In this document: piece after piece, positions 6,725 to 7,976 of the stretch
How positions within the stretch are numbered: position 1 is the stretch's first letter
How the letters are laid out: every line of letters begins with the position of its first letter
Position numbers and translations under genes: made by a program
Assembly: GCA_030038335.1 (NCBI GenBank)
Contig: JASHPC010000026.1
Location: forward strand, 1-7,976
Direction: 5' to 3'
Source of the DNA: Vulcanimicrobiota bacterium
Lineage (GTDB): Bacteria > Vulcanimicrobiota > Vulcanimicrobiia > Vulcanimicrobiales > Vulcanimicrobiaceae
Length of the DNA: 7,976 nucleotides
Notes under the pieces: model-generated
Database searches by the model: none
What the model saw: the letters and a program-made list of their open reading frames with translations, nothing else
What the model was told of the DNA's origin: nothing

Positions 6725-7608
6725 CCACCCGTATTCGCGCCCCAGCCAAAATCAACCTCACGCTCGAGGTGCTCGGACGCCGCGACGACGGGTATCACGG
6801 CATTCGGAGCGTCATGGCACCGCTTGCGCTTGCCGATGCGATAGACGTCGAACCCTGCGACCGACTCGAGTTCTCTTGCAGCGTTGCAGAGCTGGACGGT
6901 GTCGAAAACCTTGCGCTACGCGCCTTGCAAGCGATCTCGTCGGCGAGCGGGAGTGCAGTTCGCGCACGCGTTACGCTTACCAAGAACATTCCGATGAAAG
7001 CCGGCCTCGGCGGAGGTTCGAGCGACGCCGCTGCGATGTTGACGGCTGCCGCCGAGGGATTGTTTGGCGCGCTCCCTGCGCTGGACTGGCTGGCGATCGC
7101 GCGCTCTTTGGGCTCGGACGTGCCTTTCTTTCTTGCGAAGACGGCTGCGCTCGTTGAAGGTATAGGCGAACGCGTCACTGCGCTCGGGGCGATTCCTGAC
7201 TGGAGCGTTCTCGTCGTCAAGCCGCCCGCGAGCGTTTCGACTGCAGAGGCGTATGCGGCGCTCGATGCGCACGCGAGGGAGACGCGGCCGCGAAACGACT
7301 CCATGTCGCTGCGCTGCGCCGCCGCGCTCCAGAGAGGCGACTTCGAGCGCGTGCGCGAGTCGCTTTCAAACGACTTTCACAAACTTGCAATGGAGAACGT
7401 GGAGATACGGCGCGCTGCCGAAGCCCTTGCGGCTGCGGGTGCGCATCGGCCCCTTCTCGCGGGCTCGGGCTCGTGTGTCTTCGCGCTCGCCACCGACGCG
7501 AACGAACGCGATGCCATCGCAGCTCGTCTCGATCTTCCGCCCACGTACGCCGTTTTCAAGACCGCACTCGCGCACGATCCCGCATGGGCACGGGAAGCCG
7601 GCTCGTGA
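6721..7608 (+). CDS. ispE: 4-diphosphocytidyl-2-C-methyl-D-erythritol kinase
   Basis: IspE is the GHMP-family kinase of the MEP isoprenoid pathway. It phosphorylates CDP-methylerythritol at the 2-hydroxyl using ATP. The 295-residue length is normal (about 280-310). Motif 1 is RAPAKINLTLEVLGRRDDGYH (residues 6-26) with the catalytic lysine K10. Motif 2, the glycine-rich ATP loop, is PMKAGLGGGSSDAA (residues 91-104). The catalytic aspartate is D133 in LGSDVPFF, and motif 3 is LLAGSGSCVFAL (residues 245-256). The VKPPASVSTAEAYAALD segment is also IspE-typical. The ATG at 6721 is the only usable start because an in-frame TAG lies nine bases upstream. The usual neighbours of ispE (ksgA, glmU, spoVG, ispD) are not adjacent here. 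It runs divergently from the glycosidase-like gene and is followed by an overlapping NTP-transferase gene, which suggests a two-or-more-gene operon rightward. Confidence 0.98.
   Translation: MATRIRAPAKINLTLEVLGRRDDGYHGIRSVMAPLALADAIDVEPCDRLEFSCSVAELDGVENLALRALQAISSASGSAVRARVTLTKNIPMKAGLGGGSSDAAAMLTAAAEGLFGALPALDWLAIARSLGSDVPFFLAKTAALVEGIGERVTALGAIPDWSVLVVKPPASVSTAEAYAALDAHARETRPRNDSMSLRCAAALQRGDFERVRESLSNDFHKLAMENVEIRRAAEALAAAGAHRPLLAGSGSCVFALATDANERDAIAARLDLPPTYAVFKTALAHDPAWAREAGS
7592..7597 (+). promoter_or_regulatory. Possible ribosome-binding site for the NTP-transferase gene
   Basis: GGGAAG lies inside the end of ispE, seven bases before the GTG at 7605. The spacing supports GTG 7605 over the in-frame ATG at 7584, which has no purine-rich site ahead of it. 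Confidence 0.45.
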
Positions 7609-7976
7609 TTGCGGTCGTTCTCGCCGGGGGGCCTGCGGATGCCGTGTCGGCGCTACAGCCCGGCGCTCCGAACAAAGCATTCGTGCGCGTCGGCGGGCGC
7701 ACTCTCGTCGAGCGCGTCGTCGGAGCGCTTCGCGCGACGCCTGAGGTCGAGCGCATCATCGCGGTTGCGCCGACGGCAGCGCATCTCGATCCGGCGCTCG
7801 CCGGTGCAGATGAATGCCGTCCAGATGGCGTTCACATCCGCGACAGTCTTCGTAGCGGCTTGCAGGGACTGGCACCGAACGACGTCGTTCTCATCGCCGC
7901 ATCCGATCTTCCGATTCTGACGTCGCGCGCTGCCTCAGACTTCGTCGAACGCGTTCGTCACGCCGACTCCGAGATC
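7605..7976 (+). CDS. MobA-like NTP transferase domain protein, 3'-truncated by window edge
   Basis: An open frame runs from the end of ispE to the last base. Starting at GTG 7605 it gives 124 visible residues and reads MIAVVLAGGPADAV..., which is the first beta strand and nucleotide loop of the GT-A-like nucleotidyltransferase fold. NKAFVRVGGRTLVERVVGAL supplies the expected lysine and the GxxLxERV helix. ERIIAVAP is the second strand, and DVVLIAASDLPIL carries the metal-binding Asp that MobA, GlmU-N and IspD relatives have at this place (usually GDxP). The substrate cannot be assigned; molybdopterin guanylyltransferase, CobY-like or sugar-nucleotide types are all possible. The usual GxGxR after LAGG is replaced by PADAV, which argues against standard GlmU or MobA. 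GTG overlaps the ispE TGA (GTGA), suggesting translational coupling. An alternative in-frame ATG at 7584 would add MGTGSRL and overlap ispE by 25 bases. Confidence 0.8.
   Translation, partial: MIAVVLAGGPADAVSALQPGAPNKAFVRVGGRTLVERVVGALRATPEVERIIAVAPTAAHLDPALAGADECRPDGVHIRDSLRSGLQGLAPNDVVLIAASDLPILTSRAASDFVERVRHADSEI

Noticed and set aside
6723..6765. TTGATT followed by GAATAC on the minus strand as a sigma-70 promoter for the glycosidase-like gene
   Set aside because: The spacing between the two hexamers is about 13 bases rather than 16-18, and the sequence is the reverse of the conserved PAKINL codons of ispE, so no promoter can be claimed.
6249..7157. 302-residue plus-strand open frame across the divergent junction
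   Set aside because: It is antisense to the glycosidase-like gene and out of frame with ispE; both real genes explain the region.

Overview
The window is GC-rich bacterial chromosomal DNA with very tight gene packing. It holds nine protein-coding genes, two of them cut by the window edges. I see no rRNA, tRNA, CRISPR array, transposase or phage gene. Three features suggest a Terrabacteria-like or candidate-phylum bacterium: DXP-independent vitamin B6 synthesis (PdxS/PdxT), the MEP isoprenoid pathway (IspE), and a standalone HNH endonuclease of the type common in Cyanobacteria, Deinococcus, Chloroflexi and Actinobacteria. Eremiobacterota (WPS-2) is my best guess, but it is an inference from general resemblance, not from a marker gene.

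Layout. Positions 1-1356 (+) carry the C-terminal part of an aromatic-ring-hydroxylase-type FAD monooxygenase whose N-terminus lies outside the window. A short convergent gap (1357-1415) holds a perfect hairpin inside a sequence that looks like a dispersed intergenic repeat. From 6722 down to 1416 (-) six genes follow each other with gaps of 24 bases or less and one 1-base overlap. In transcription order they are a large (alpha/alpha)6-barrel glycosidase-like protein, a membrane-anchored proline-rich protein, pdxS, pdxT, a DUF1844-like small protein and an HNH endonuclease. On the opposite strand, starting at 6721, ispE is followed by an NTP-transferase (MobA-like) gene that overlaps it and runs off the right edge.

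How they fit. PdxS and PdxT are the two subunits of pyridoxal 5'-phosphate synthase and are translationally coupled through a TAATG junction. The other members of the minus-strand run have no evident metabolic link to PLP, so this looks like a housekeeping operon of mixed content. ispE and the NTP-transferase gene form a second, divergent unit. The most unusual structural point is the divergent junction at 6719-6724: the ispE start codon and the best start codon of the glycosidase-like gene lie inside one CCATGG palindrome, so there is no intergenic space at all for promoters or leaders. I do not see a clear new defence or mobile system in this window.
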